NCBI GenBank assembly: GCA_945492685.1 | Contig: CALYUZ010000072.1 | Location: 1-5,469 of the forward strand | Origin: an uncultured Methanomassiliicoccaceae archaeon | GTDB taxonomy: Archaea; Thermoplasmatota; Thermoplasmata; Methanomassiliicoccales; Methanomethylophilaceae | Length of the DNA stretch: 5,469 nucleotides | Reading direction: 5' to 3' | Shown: positions 1 to 5,469 of the stretch, one piece after another | How the letters are laid out: every line of letters starts with the position of its first letter | Position numbering within the stretch: the stretch's first letter is position 1 | Position numbers and translations under genes: made by a program | The notes under the pieces: generated by a model | Told to the model about the DNA's origin: nothing | What the model saw: the letters and a program-made list of their open reading frames with translations, nothing else | Databases searched by the model: none

Positions 1-474
1 CTCGGGGACCTTGAACCAGAGCCTTCCGGTGGCGAAAGCGGCGGCGGCCTCGGTGGAACCGATTCCGGTGGAGAAGGCGTTGATGCCTCCGTAGGTGCAG
101 GTGTGGGAGTCCGCTCCGACGATGAGCCTTCCGGGTGCGGCGAAACCCTCCTCGACCATGAGCTGATGGCAGACACCGCTCTTTCCGACCTCGAAGTAGT
201 TGGGGAGGTCGTGCTGTTTGACGAAGTCCCTCATCTCCTTGGCCTGTTCGGCGGAGGCGATGTCCTTGTTGGGGACATAGTGGTCGGGGATCAGGACCAT
301 GCGGTCCTTGAACATGGTCTGTGTGTCGAGCTTGTCGTACTCGCGGAATGCGATGGGTCCGGTGACATCGTTGACCATCACGTAATCGACGTTGGCCATG
401 ACGATCTGTCCGGCGCGTGCGTCGGTCCCGGATTTCTCCGAGAGGATCTTCTCTGCGATCGTTTTTCCTGTCAT
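1..474 (-). CDS. leuC: 3-isopropylmalate dehydratase large subunit (LeuC / homoaconitase family), partial at left edge
   Basis: This gene is partial: its first 158 codons are in frame right up to the window edge, and the rest lies beyond it. The family is a [4Fe-4S] aconitase-type hydro-lyase. With the small subunit LeuD it isomerises 2-isopropylmalate to 3-isopropylmalate in cytosolic leucine synthesis. Visible motifs are the start MTGKTIAEKIL, DHYVPNKD (residues 64-71, archaeal-type version of the usual DHxxPT region), GVCHQLMVEEG (100-110) and the substrate-site block GADSHTCTYGG (120-130), followed by GIGSTE. The three Fe-S cysteines lie in the missing part. The ATG at 474-472 follows the leuA stop by 6 bp. 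A GAGTGA string overlapping that stop can act as a weak ribosome site, so the two genes are probably co-transcribed. Archaeal LeuC and homoaconitase large subunits look alike and this fragment cannot separate them; the leuA neighbour favours leuC. Confidence 0.9.
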   Translation of the reverse strand, partial: MTGKTIAEKILSEKSGTDARAGQIVMANVDYVMVNDVTGPIAFREYDKLDTQTMFKDRMVLIPDHYVPNKDIASAEQAKEMRDFVKQHDLPNYFEVGKSGVCHQLMVEEGFAAPGRLIVGADSHTCTYGGINAFSTGIGSTEAAAAFATGRLWFKVPE

Positions 475-480
475 CTTGAA

Positions 481-2076
481 TCACTCTTTCTTGACTGTAA
501 TGTTGCGTGCGAAATCCCTGTTGATGGCTGCCATCAGGGCGTCCACCGAGGTCTGGACGACATCCAATCCCACTGCCTTTCCGACGGACAGGTTTCCGTC
601 GTTCTGGACGTTCTTGACCATGACCGTGGCCTCGCAGATGGAATCACTTCCTCCGGTGATGGCCGCCAGCTTGTACTCCTCCAGGGAGATGTTGTCGTTG
701 ACGGCCTCGCTGATGGCCTTCAGTGCGGCATCCACGGGTCCGACTCCGATCTCCGCCTTGGTCCTGGGCTCACCGTTCAGGGTGATGGTGACCGTTGCGG
801 TGGATGTGAGGTTCTTTCCGGTCATGACCGCGATGGAATCCAGCACTGCGGTCTGGACGCTGGCCTCCTTCTTCCACAGGACATGCTCGGCGATGGCGAC
901 CAGTTCCGCATCGTCGATCTCCTTCCCTCCGACGGCGATCTCCTTGATCGTGGCCATCAGCTCGGGCATGTGCTCGTCGGGGAACCTGACCTTCAGCTCC
1001 TCCAGGCGTCCCTTGACGGAGTGGACTCCGGAGTGCTTTCCGATCACGATGTGCCTGTCGACTCCGACCATCTCGGGTTTGAAGGGCTCATAGGTCAGGG
1101 AGTTGCCCATGACACCGTGAACGTGGATTCCGGACTCGTGGGCGAATGCGTTGCGTCCGACGATGGCCTTGTTGTAGGCCATGGGGAATCCGGTGATCCT
1201 CTCGACCAGTTTCGCGGTGGGCCCCAGCTTGGACAGGTCCACGGTCTGCACGCCGTAGTTGGCGAACAGGTTGACCGCCACCTCTTCCAGTGCGGCGTTT
1301 CCGGTCCTCTCGCCGATACCGTTGATCGTGACGTGGCAGATACTCGCTCCGGCCTCGACTGCGGCCAGGGTGTTGGCGACGGCCAGACCCATGTCGTTGT
1401 GGCAATGAACAGCGATCGGGATCTTCAGAGCCTTGCGCAGCTCACCGATCAGATAGCTCATCCCCTGGGGGACGATGACACCGACGGTGTCGGGGACGTT
1501 GACGGAGCATGCTCCGGCCTCCTCCACCGCCTTGTAGACCTCTGTCATGAATCCCAGATCGCTGCGTGTCGCATCCTCGCAGGAGAACTGGACCTTCAAT
1601 CCGTGGTCGCATGCGTACTCGACCATGTCCACGGCATGGGCCTTGACATCCTCGGGGGACATCTTCAGCTTGTACTTCATGTGCAGGTCCGAGGTCGCGA
1701 TGAAGGTGTGGATGTAATCGACCCCGGTGTCGATGACCGCATCCACATCCGACTTCACGGACCTGGCCAGACTGCAGATGGTCGCCTGGGGCTTCTCTGC
1801 GACGATCCTCTTGATCGTCTCCTTCTCGATATCCGATGAGGCGGCGAATCCCGCCTCCATGATGTCGACACCCAGCTCGTCGAGGGCGAGAGCGATGCGG
1901 AATTTCTCGTCTGCACTCAGGGCTATGCCCGGCGCCTGCTCACCATCCCTCAGAGTCGTGTCGAAAATCTGAATGTCATCGACGTGGCTGAGCGAACGGA
2001 GAGCAACCTGGTTGAAGGGGCTGATCGCCAACATCTCACGCATTTTTTGAGCGTTCTCACTGGTTTGCTGCTTCAT
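481..2076 (-). CDS. leuA: 2-isopropylmalate synthase
   Basis: The enzyme condenses acetyl-CoA with 2-oxoisovalerate to give 2-isopropylmalate, the committed step of leucine synthesis. It is 531 aa from the chosen ATG. A short N-terminal extension of about 34 residues precedes the DRE-TIM barrel, which opens with DTTLRDGEQAPG (39-50; Arg43 and Asp44 are the expected catalytic and metal residues). AVHCHND (222-228) carries the metal-binding HxH, and NGIGERTGN lies at 252-260. The C-terminal third (about 405-525) matches the LeuA dimer/leucine-feedback domain, with GVGPVDAALKAI and ITGGSDS. Related archaeal enzymes are citramalate synthase (CimA) and homocitrate synthase (AksA). HTFIATSDLHMKYKL and VNVPDTVGV are the LeuA-like versions of these segments, and AksA usually lacks the C-terminal domain. 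In-frame TTG (2091), GTG and TTG codons lie just upstream; ATG 2076 was chosen because GGTGG sits 8 nt before it. It is the first full gene of the leuA-leuC operon. Confidence 0.93.
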   Translation of the reverse strand: MKQQTSENAQKMREMLAISPFNQVALRSLSHVDDIQIFDTTLRDGEQAPGIALSADEKFRIALALDELGVDIMEAGFAASSDIEKETIKRIVAEKPQATICSLARSVKSDVDAVIDTGVDYIHTFIATSDLHMKYKLKMSPEDVKAHAVDMVEYACDHGLKVQFSCEDATRSDLGFMTEVYKAVEEAGACSVNVPDTVGVIVPQGMSYLIGELRKALKIPIAVHCHNDMGLAVANTLAAVEAGASICHVTINGIGERTGNAALEEVAVNLFANYGVQTVDLSKLGPTAKLVERITGFPMAYNKAIVGRNAFAHESGIHVHGVMGNSLTYEPFKPEMVGVDRHIVIGKHSGVHSVKGRLEELKVRFPDEHMPELMATIKEIAVGGKEIDDAELVAIAEHVLWKKEASVQTAVLDSIAVMTGKNLTSTATVTITLNGEPRTKAEIGVGPVDAALKAISEAVNDNISLEEYKLAAITGGSDSICEATVMVKNVQNDGNLSVGKAVGLDVVQTSVDALMAAINRDFARNITVKKE

Positions 2077-2104
2077 TTCCAAAACCACCAAACCGTCCCA
2101 CTTC

Positions 2105-2139
2105 GCACTGGAGCTTCAAAGAAGAACAAGTCCAGATGC
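2105..2139 (-). promoter_or_regulatory. leuA leader hairpin overlapping the Leu codons of the leader ORF
   Basis: In gene orientation, GCA-t-CTGGACTT (2139-2128) can pair with AAG-c-TCCAGTGC (2116-2105). This gives 11 pairs with two single-base bulges, leaving an 11-nt loop (2127-2117) that contains GTT CTT CTT and part of the stop codon of the leader ORF. The pairing was worked out by hand; no folding energy was computed. A ribosome stalled on the Leu codons would open the stem. No U-run follows, so if it is regulatory it more likely acts on leuA translation than as an intrinsic terminator. Confidence 0.4.
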
Positions 2140-2154
2140 TGCTGTGTAGATCAT
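2116..2154 (-). CDS. Putative 12-residue leucine leader peptide upstream of leuA
   Basis: A short ORF in the leuA leader encodes MIYTAASGLVLL followed by TGA. It has a better ribosome site than leuA itself: AGAGGT at 2167-2162, with a 7-nt spacer to the ATG. Three of the last four sense codons are Leu, all CTT, whereas the Leu codons I read in the C-terminal part of leuA are nearly all CTG. It ends 39 nt before the leuA ATG. Its placement between the TATA box and leuA, and its Leu-rich end at a hairpin, resemble the leu leader peptides of enteric bacteria. That comparison is by analogy only; leader-peptide attenuation is not an established mechanism in archaea. It may be a chance ORF in a short leader. 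Confidence 0.4.
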   Translation of the reverse strand: MIYTAASGLVLL

Positions 2155-2188
2155 TCTAATGACCTCTGACGGTAATTGGCGTTATTCA

Positions 2189-2204
2189 TTTTTTATATAA
2201 AAAA
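2189..2204. repeat. 16-bp perfect palindrome over the leuA TATA box
   Basis: TTTTTTATATAAAAAA is its own reverse complement and covers the TATA box. It is flanked by GCGTT (2179-2183) and AACGC (2207-2211), an outer inverted repeat slightly off centre (5-nt versus 2-nt gaps). This could be a repressor site, but AT-rich promoter cores are often near-palindromic by composition. Confidence 0.35.
2194..2201 (-). promoter_or_regulatory. TATA box of the leuA-leuC operon
   Basis: On the minus strand TTTATATA lies within a T/A-rich stretch, matching the archaeal TATA consensus. Transcription would be expected to begin about 25 nt downstream, near 2172, giving a leader of roughly 95 nt before leuA. 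The upstream flank is pyrimidine-rich, so no clear BRE element is seen. The same T tracts (2199-2206 and 2217-2221 on the minus strand) could also end transcription from the upstream antitoxin gene. Confidence 0.6.
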
Positions 2205-2293
2205 GAAACGCACTGAAAAAGGTAAACGGAATCCTGCATGTTCGAAGAAATATGCTCCGCATCTAATTAAGACCCAATCTCTTCATCTCCTCT

Positions 2294-2482
2294 TCAAAAG
2301 TGATATGTTTTTGGGTTCTTCCCGTATTCCATTACGGCTTGACGGATGATATCCGCATCCATCTCATCCTCAACGCGCTCGATAGTGAAACGACGTATCA
2401 CTTCAGGGACCGTCATCCCGGCGAGCTGAGCATAATCCTCGATCAGCTTTTCCTCCTCGGGAGAGAACCATACGGGGTACAT
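2294..2482 (-). CDS. Small ribbon-helix-helix antitoxin-like protein (RelB/DUF6290 type), C-terminus frameshifted
   Basis: The 62-aa product begins MYPVWFSPEEEKLIEDYAQL and contains GMTVPEVIRRF, ERVEDEMD and EYGKNPKTYHF. This order (a short strand, EEEKLI helix, GMxVxEFIRR turn-helix, ExIEDExD, then KNPKTY) is what I recognise from small RelB-like/DUF6290 antitoxins, which bind DNA as dimers and neutralise a RelE-type toxin. The strand normally carries a basic DNA-contact residue where Trp5 sits here. The frame ends at TGA 2296-2294, but skipping one T of the preceding TTTT run restores EEEMKRLGLN and a stop at 2265-2263. That 10-residue tail resembles the family end and gives 72 aa. The ATG at 2482 has no good ribosome site. 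A weak TTTTCTGTAT about 26 nt upstream would suit a leaderless transcript. No toxin gene is adjacent. Confidence 0.65.
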   Translation of the reverse strand: MYPVWFSPEEEKLIEDYAQLAGMTVPEVIRRFTIERVEDEMDADIIRQAVMEYGKNPKTYHF

Positions 2483-2542
2483 GGGCTCATGTTCGACGTT
2501 GTCATACAGAAAACTGTCACAGACATACTCTGAGAATCGGTG

Positions 2543-2576
2543 AAAAGAAAGAACCGACCCGGATCCCTCCGGGCCG
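2543..2576 (-). terminator. Terminator hairpin with T-rich tail downstream of mgtA
   Basis: In gene orientation CCCGGA (2573-2568), loop GGGA, TCCGGG (2563-2558) forms a 6-bp GC stem. It extends to about 9 bp with one G-U pair (2576-2568 with 2563-2555). The stem is followed by TTCTTTCTTTT (2553-2543). It starts 24 nt after the mgtA stop codon. Archaeal termination needs mainly the T tract; the hairpin gives it a bacterial intrinsic-terminator look. Confidence 0.6.
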
Positions 2577-2599
2577 TAAGCAGTTTCCCGAACGTGTTT

Positions 2600-5386
2600 T
2601 CAACAGGCGAAGTAACCACGGGTCTTCAGCATGTGCTTCTTGATGGCATGGGCTCCGAAGAAGTACACACAGGCGATGAACGGCATCCAGATCAGCGCCC
2701 AGATCGGAACGCCGATGAGTGCGTCACATCCGGAGATGGCCTCCCACAGAGGTCCGGTGAAGGGCAGAATGGTACCAACCGCCAATGCGATGATGGTCGT
2801 CGCCACGAGGATCTTGGAGGACCATGCCTGGAAGAAGGGCAGCTTGTTGGTCCTGACGATGTGTATCGCCCAGACCTGCATCCAATACTGCTCGATGCAC
2901 CAGAGTGACTGGAACAGTACCGCCACGGGCAGGAATCCCTCCACATCGCTCAGGGGTGCACCGCTCAGGACGAGGGCCGATGCGGTGGTGACGCCTTCGG
3001 TGATTCCGTATGTGTTTCCTCCGGTGAAGTCGATGAGCTCCGACAGCATTCCGCCGTCAACGGTGACGGAGACCATCGGCAGAACGACGAAGATGAAGAA
3101 CACCCATGACATGATATCGGTGACCACGCACATCGGACCATAGCGGTACATGACGGACGTCAGATTGGGTGCATCCCATTTCCGCGGTTCGCGCACGAAC
3201 TCATCCTCGACCTTGTCCCAACAGATGAAGATGCAGGCGAAGTCGTTGATGAGGTTGAAGATCAGGATCATCAGGGCACCCATGGGCTCGAAGTTGAACA
3301 GCAGGGAACCGAGGATCAGGGAGAACATGTATCCGAAGTTGATCGACCCGATCATCTTCACGTACTTTATGGAGTTGACGTAGACCTTCCTTCCCTCGAT
3401 CGCACCCGTCTTCAGGATACCGAGGTCCTTCTCCAGGAGGATCATGCTGGCGGTCTCCTTGGCGATGTCGGTTCCGGTGTCCACGGAGATGCTCACATCG
3501 GCGTTCTTCATGGCGATGACGTCGTTGATTCCGTCTCCCATCAATCCGACGGTGTGTCCGTTGGCCTTCAGGGCCTGGACCACACGGGATTTGTTGTCGG
3601 GACTCAGACGTGCGAAGATGCTGGCGGTCTCCACATGCTCCTTGAGCTCCTCGTCGGACATGTTGTCGATCTGCGTACCGACCAGGAACTCCTCGGAGGG
3701 GATGCCGATCTGCTCGCAGACATGTTTGGAGACATACTCGTTGTCACCGGTGAGGACCTTGACCTCGATGCCATACTCCTTCAGATCCCTGATGGCCTTT
3801 CCCGCGGTGGGCTTGACCGGGTCGCTGAAGACGATGAATCCGGCGATGATCATATCGCACTCGTCCTCGTTGGAGAACTCCGTCTTCCCGTGGGGGATGT
3901 ACTTGTGGGTGACCCCAAGGACACGCATACCCTTTCCGCTGTACCATTCCACAAGACCGAGCATGTCGTTGACGATCTTGTCGTTCAGGGGCTGGATGTC
4001 CCTGTTTGCATCGAGATAACTCGAGGATATGGAGAGGATCTCGGGCATGGCACCCTTGGAGATCATCACATCCACCTCCTCATCCTTCCTAACGATGACG
4101 GTTGCCCTCCTCCTGATGAAGTCGAAGGGGACGTCACCCACATACTCATAGCCGTCCAGCGTCTCGATCAGACCGTTCTCGTCAGCGTACTCGTCGAGGG
4201 CCCAGTCGATCTGGTTGGTAGCGGATTTGAGATGGTGGGCGTTCAGGCAGGACATGAGTTCCACGGAACCGCTCGCGTTCCCGTAGATGTCGTTGCAATC
4301 GTGGACGGAGATGCGGTTCTGGGTCAGGGTACCGGTCTTGTCGGAACAGAGGACATCCATGGCACCGAAGTTCTGGATCGCGGTGACGTCCTTGACGATG
4401 ACCTTGTTCTTGGACATGTCGATGGCACCCTTGGCCAGGTTCGCCGAAACGATGGTGGCGAGCATCTCGGGCATGAGTCCGATGGCGAGGGTGAGTGAGA
4501 AGCTGACGGCACTGATGAAGCCGTCGAAGGTGAAGCTTCCGGTTGTCAGATAGTCCTTGACTATCATGATGACGAAGACAGGAGGGACCATCACGTACAT
4601 GATCTTCAGGAGGACGTTGGCGATGGCCTTGCTTCCCTTGTCGTAGGTGGTGGGGGCCTTCTTGCGGGTGAGCTTCTCGGCCATGGAGCCGAAGATGGTG
4701 TCATCTCCGACGGCGATGACCACGGCCTCGGCGGAACCGCCGATGACGTTGGTGCCCATGAAGGCGAGGTTGTCGCATCCGAGGACGTTCCCCTCGCAGG
4801 GATCGACATCGGCATGCTTGGTCACGGCTCCGGACTCGCCGGTCAGGGCGGACTGGTCCACCTGCAGATGGTTGGAACTGATGATCCTGACATCCGCGGG
4901 GACCATATCACCCGTATCCAGGATGATGATGTCACCGACGACCAGCTCCTTGGAGTCGATCTCTATCTCGGTGTCCTCACGGCGGACGGTGATGATGGTG
5001 GTGACCATGCTCACCAGCTTGGCCGCCGCCCTGGAACTGCGGGTCTCCTGGATGAACGTGACTGTACCGCTCACGAGAATGAGCGTCGTGAGAATGATGA
5101 AGTAGAGGATGTCCGGGTCCAGGACCATCCAGAGGACATCGATTACGGCTAAGGTGATTATGAATATGTTTACGAATGAGTGATACAGCCTCTTGAGAAC
5201 CACATGCTTGTTGTGGTTAGTGACCTCGTTCTTACCGTATTGGATACGGGATGTCGTGATCTCCTCGTTGTAGTGCCCCTCGGGCCTACTGTTGTACTCG
5301 CTGATGATGCTGGCAGCATCCGTGGACGCCGCATGCCTCATTCTGCTGTCCGTGTCAGACGAACCATTTACCACGGACGAAGCCAT
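2600..5386 (-). CDS. mgtA: MgtA-like P-type ATPase (P3B magnesium importer family)
   Basis: This membrane ATPase is predicted to bring Mg2+ into the cell using ATP; it is 928 aa, close to the usual length of about 900. Positions below count from the ATG at 5386. Helices M1-M2 span about 70-112. The actuator domain carries TGES (182-185). M3 and M4 span about 257-314, with the P3B signature PEML (306-309), then IQNFGAMDVLCSDKTGT with the phosphorylated Asp at 349. The nucleotide domain has KGA (444-446), and TGD (546-548) and GDGIND (617-622) complete the P domain. M5-M10 follow, with WDKVEDEF and PRKWDA after M6, and LFQSLW in M8 then HIVRT just after it, as in bacterial MgtA. Oddities are GDGINDVIAM where DAPAL is expected, GLMPEMLATIV for GLTPEMLPMIV, FNLINDFAC for QNLLYDxSQ, and a long M7-M8 loop. 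Ion specificity is therefore less certain. A TTG at 5425 lies at or upstream of the expected transcript start, so ATG 5386 is preferred; ATG 5341 is possible. Confidence 0.9.
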   Translation of the reverse strand: MASSVVNGSSDTDSRMRHAASTDAASIISEYNSRPEGHYNEEITTSRIQYGKNEVTNHNKHVVLKRLYHSFVNIFIITLAVIDVLWMVLDPDILYFIILTTLILVSGTVTFIQETRSSRAAAKLVSMVTTIITVRREDTEIEIDSKELVVGDIIILDTGDMVPADVRIISSNHLQVDQSALTGESGAVTKHADVDPCEGNVLGCDNLAFMGTNVIGGSAEAVVIAVGDDTIFGSMAEKLTRKKAPTTYDKGSKAIANVLLKIMYVMVPPVFVIMIVKDYLTTGSFTFDGFISAVSFSLTLAIGLMPEMLATIVSANLAKGAIDMSKNKVIVKDVTAIQNFGAMDVLCSDKTGTLTQNRISVHDCNDIYGNASGSVELMSCLNAHHLKSATNQIDWALDEYADENGLIETLDGYEYVGDVPFDFIRRRATVIVRKDEEVDVMISKGAMPEILSISSSYLDANRDIQPLNDKIVNDMLGLVEWYSGKGMRVLGVTHKYIPHGKTEFSNEDECDMIIAGFIVFSDPVKPTAGKAIRDLKEYGIEVKVLTGDNEYVSKHVCEQIGIPSEEFLVGTQIDNMSDEELKEHVETASIFARLSPDNKSRVVQALKANGHTVGLMGDGINDVIAMKNADVSISVDTGTDIAKETASMILLEKDLGILKTGAIEGRKVYVNSIKYVKMIGSINFGYMFSLILGSLLFNFEPMGALMILIFNLINDFACIFICWDKVEDEFVREPRKWDAPNLTSVMYRYGPMCVVTDIMSWVFFIFVVLPMVSVTVDGGMLSELIDFTGGNTYGITEGVTTASALVLSGAPLSDVEGFLPVAVLFQSLWCIEQYWMQVWAIHIVRTNKLPFFQAWSSKILVATTIIALAVGTILPFTGPLWEAISGCDALIGVPIWALIWMPFIACVYFFGAHAIKKHMLKTRGYFAC

Positions 5387-5404
5387 GAAGTCCAGATATT
5401 TAAA

Positions 5405-5457
5405 AAGGGCTCCAAGGGTGGACAACCCCCGGGCCCTTAAGGGATATAAAAACCCTT
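5405..5457. repeat. Cluster of AAGGG/CCCTT elements around the mgtA promoter
   Basis: AAGGG occurs at 5405-5409, 5414-5418 and 5439-5443, and its complement CCCTT at 5434-5438 and 5453-5457. CCCTTAAGGG (5434-5443) is a perfect 10-bp palindrome directly beside the TATA box. The pair AAGGG (5439-5443) and CCCTT (5453-5457) is an inverted repeat enclosing it with 9 bp between. This arrangement suits an operator that blocks TBP or TFB access; the regulator is unknown. Confidence 0.4.
5444..5450 (-). promoter_or_regulatory. TATA box of mgtA
   Basis: TTTATAT on the minus strand is preceded by AGAAGGGTT. Transcription would start near 5420, leaving a leader of about 35 nt before ATG 5386, too short for a magnesium riboswitch. 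A second AT-rich stretch (TTTTTAAATAT, 5406-5396) could serve a shorter transcript starting inside the annotated gene, before the ATG at 5341. Confidence 0.55.
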
Positions 5458-5469
5458 CTGAAAAGTATT

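Noticed and set aside
103..1839. Long plus-strand open frame of 578 codons opposite leuA and leuC
   Set aside because: Its translation is Asp/Gly/Leu/Val-rich low-complexity sequence, the typical antisense shadow of GC-biased third codon positions; the opposite strand carries clear enzyme motifs.
2182..2262. 26-codon minus-strand ORF starting right after the restored antitoxin stop (TAGATG), considered as a toxin remnant
   Set aside because: It encodes a Phe-rich peptide over the T tracts and the leuA TATA box, shows no RelE-like pattern and has no good ribosome site of its own beyond the antitoxin end.
2514..2522. CTGTCACAG near-palindrome upstream of the antitoxin gene, considered as an autoregulatory operator
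   Set aside because: Arms of only 4 bp around one base are expected often by chance, and no second well-matched copy sits nearby.
3554..4498. Plus-strand open frame of 314 codons opposite mgtA
   Set aside because: Same antisense-shadow composition; the minus strand here encodes the ATPase nucleotide and phosphorylation domains.
5387..5421. Magnesium riboswitch or mgtA leader regulation
   Set aside because: The predicted leader is only about 35 nt, too short for a known Mg2+ riboswitch or leader-ORF system.
5387..5425. TTG start at 5425 for the MgtA-like ATPase, adding 13 residues
   Set aside because: It lies at or upstream of the transcript start predicted from the TATA box at 5444-5450 and has no ribosome site; ATG 5386 fits better.

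Overview
The window looks archaeal, most likely a Thermoplasmatota-type methanogen (Methanomassiliicoccales-like). That assignment is an inference from gene content and promoter style, not proven. Supporting signs are AT-rich TATA boxes upstream of genes, an archaeal-style LeuC/homoaconitase large subunit, a methanogen-like isopropylmalate synthase, and T-rich 3' ends. All convincing genes lie on the minus strand, so the window reads right to left.

Right part (5469 to about 2540): a promoter with a TATA box at 5444-5450, ringed by AAGGG/CCCTT repeats, precedes a large P-type ATPase of the Mg2+-importing MgtA/P3B type (5386-2600). The catalytic Asp, TGES, TGD and GDGIND motifs are present. However, several residues that are normally near-invariant are changed, and the loop between the last membrane helices is enlarged. 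A GC-rich hairpin followed by a T-rich tract (2576-2543) forms its likely terminator.

Middle (about 2500 to 2260): a small ribbon-helix-helix, RelB-like (DUF6290-type) antitoxin gene. Its typical C-terminal tail appears one base out of frame after a run of four T. No toxin partner is visible.

Intergenic 2293-2077: T-rich tracts, then a strong TATA box, then a leader of about 95 nt. The leader holds a 12-codon ORF with a good Shine-Dalgarno, ending Leu-Val-Leu-Leu-stop, and its Leu codons sit in and beside the loop of a hairpin. This resembles the leader-peptide design of bacterial leucine operons and is the most unusual item here.

Left part (2076 to 1): leuA (2-isopropylmalate synthase) followed after 6 bp by the first 158 codons of leuC (isopropylmalate isomerase large subunit), which runs off the left edge. 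Together they form the start of a leucine biosynthesis operon: LeuA condenses 2-oxoisovalerate with acetyl-CoA, and LeuC with its small subunit LeuD isomerises the product. The mgtA and antitoxin genes have no evident functional link to it.
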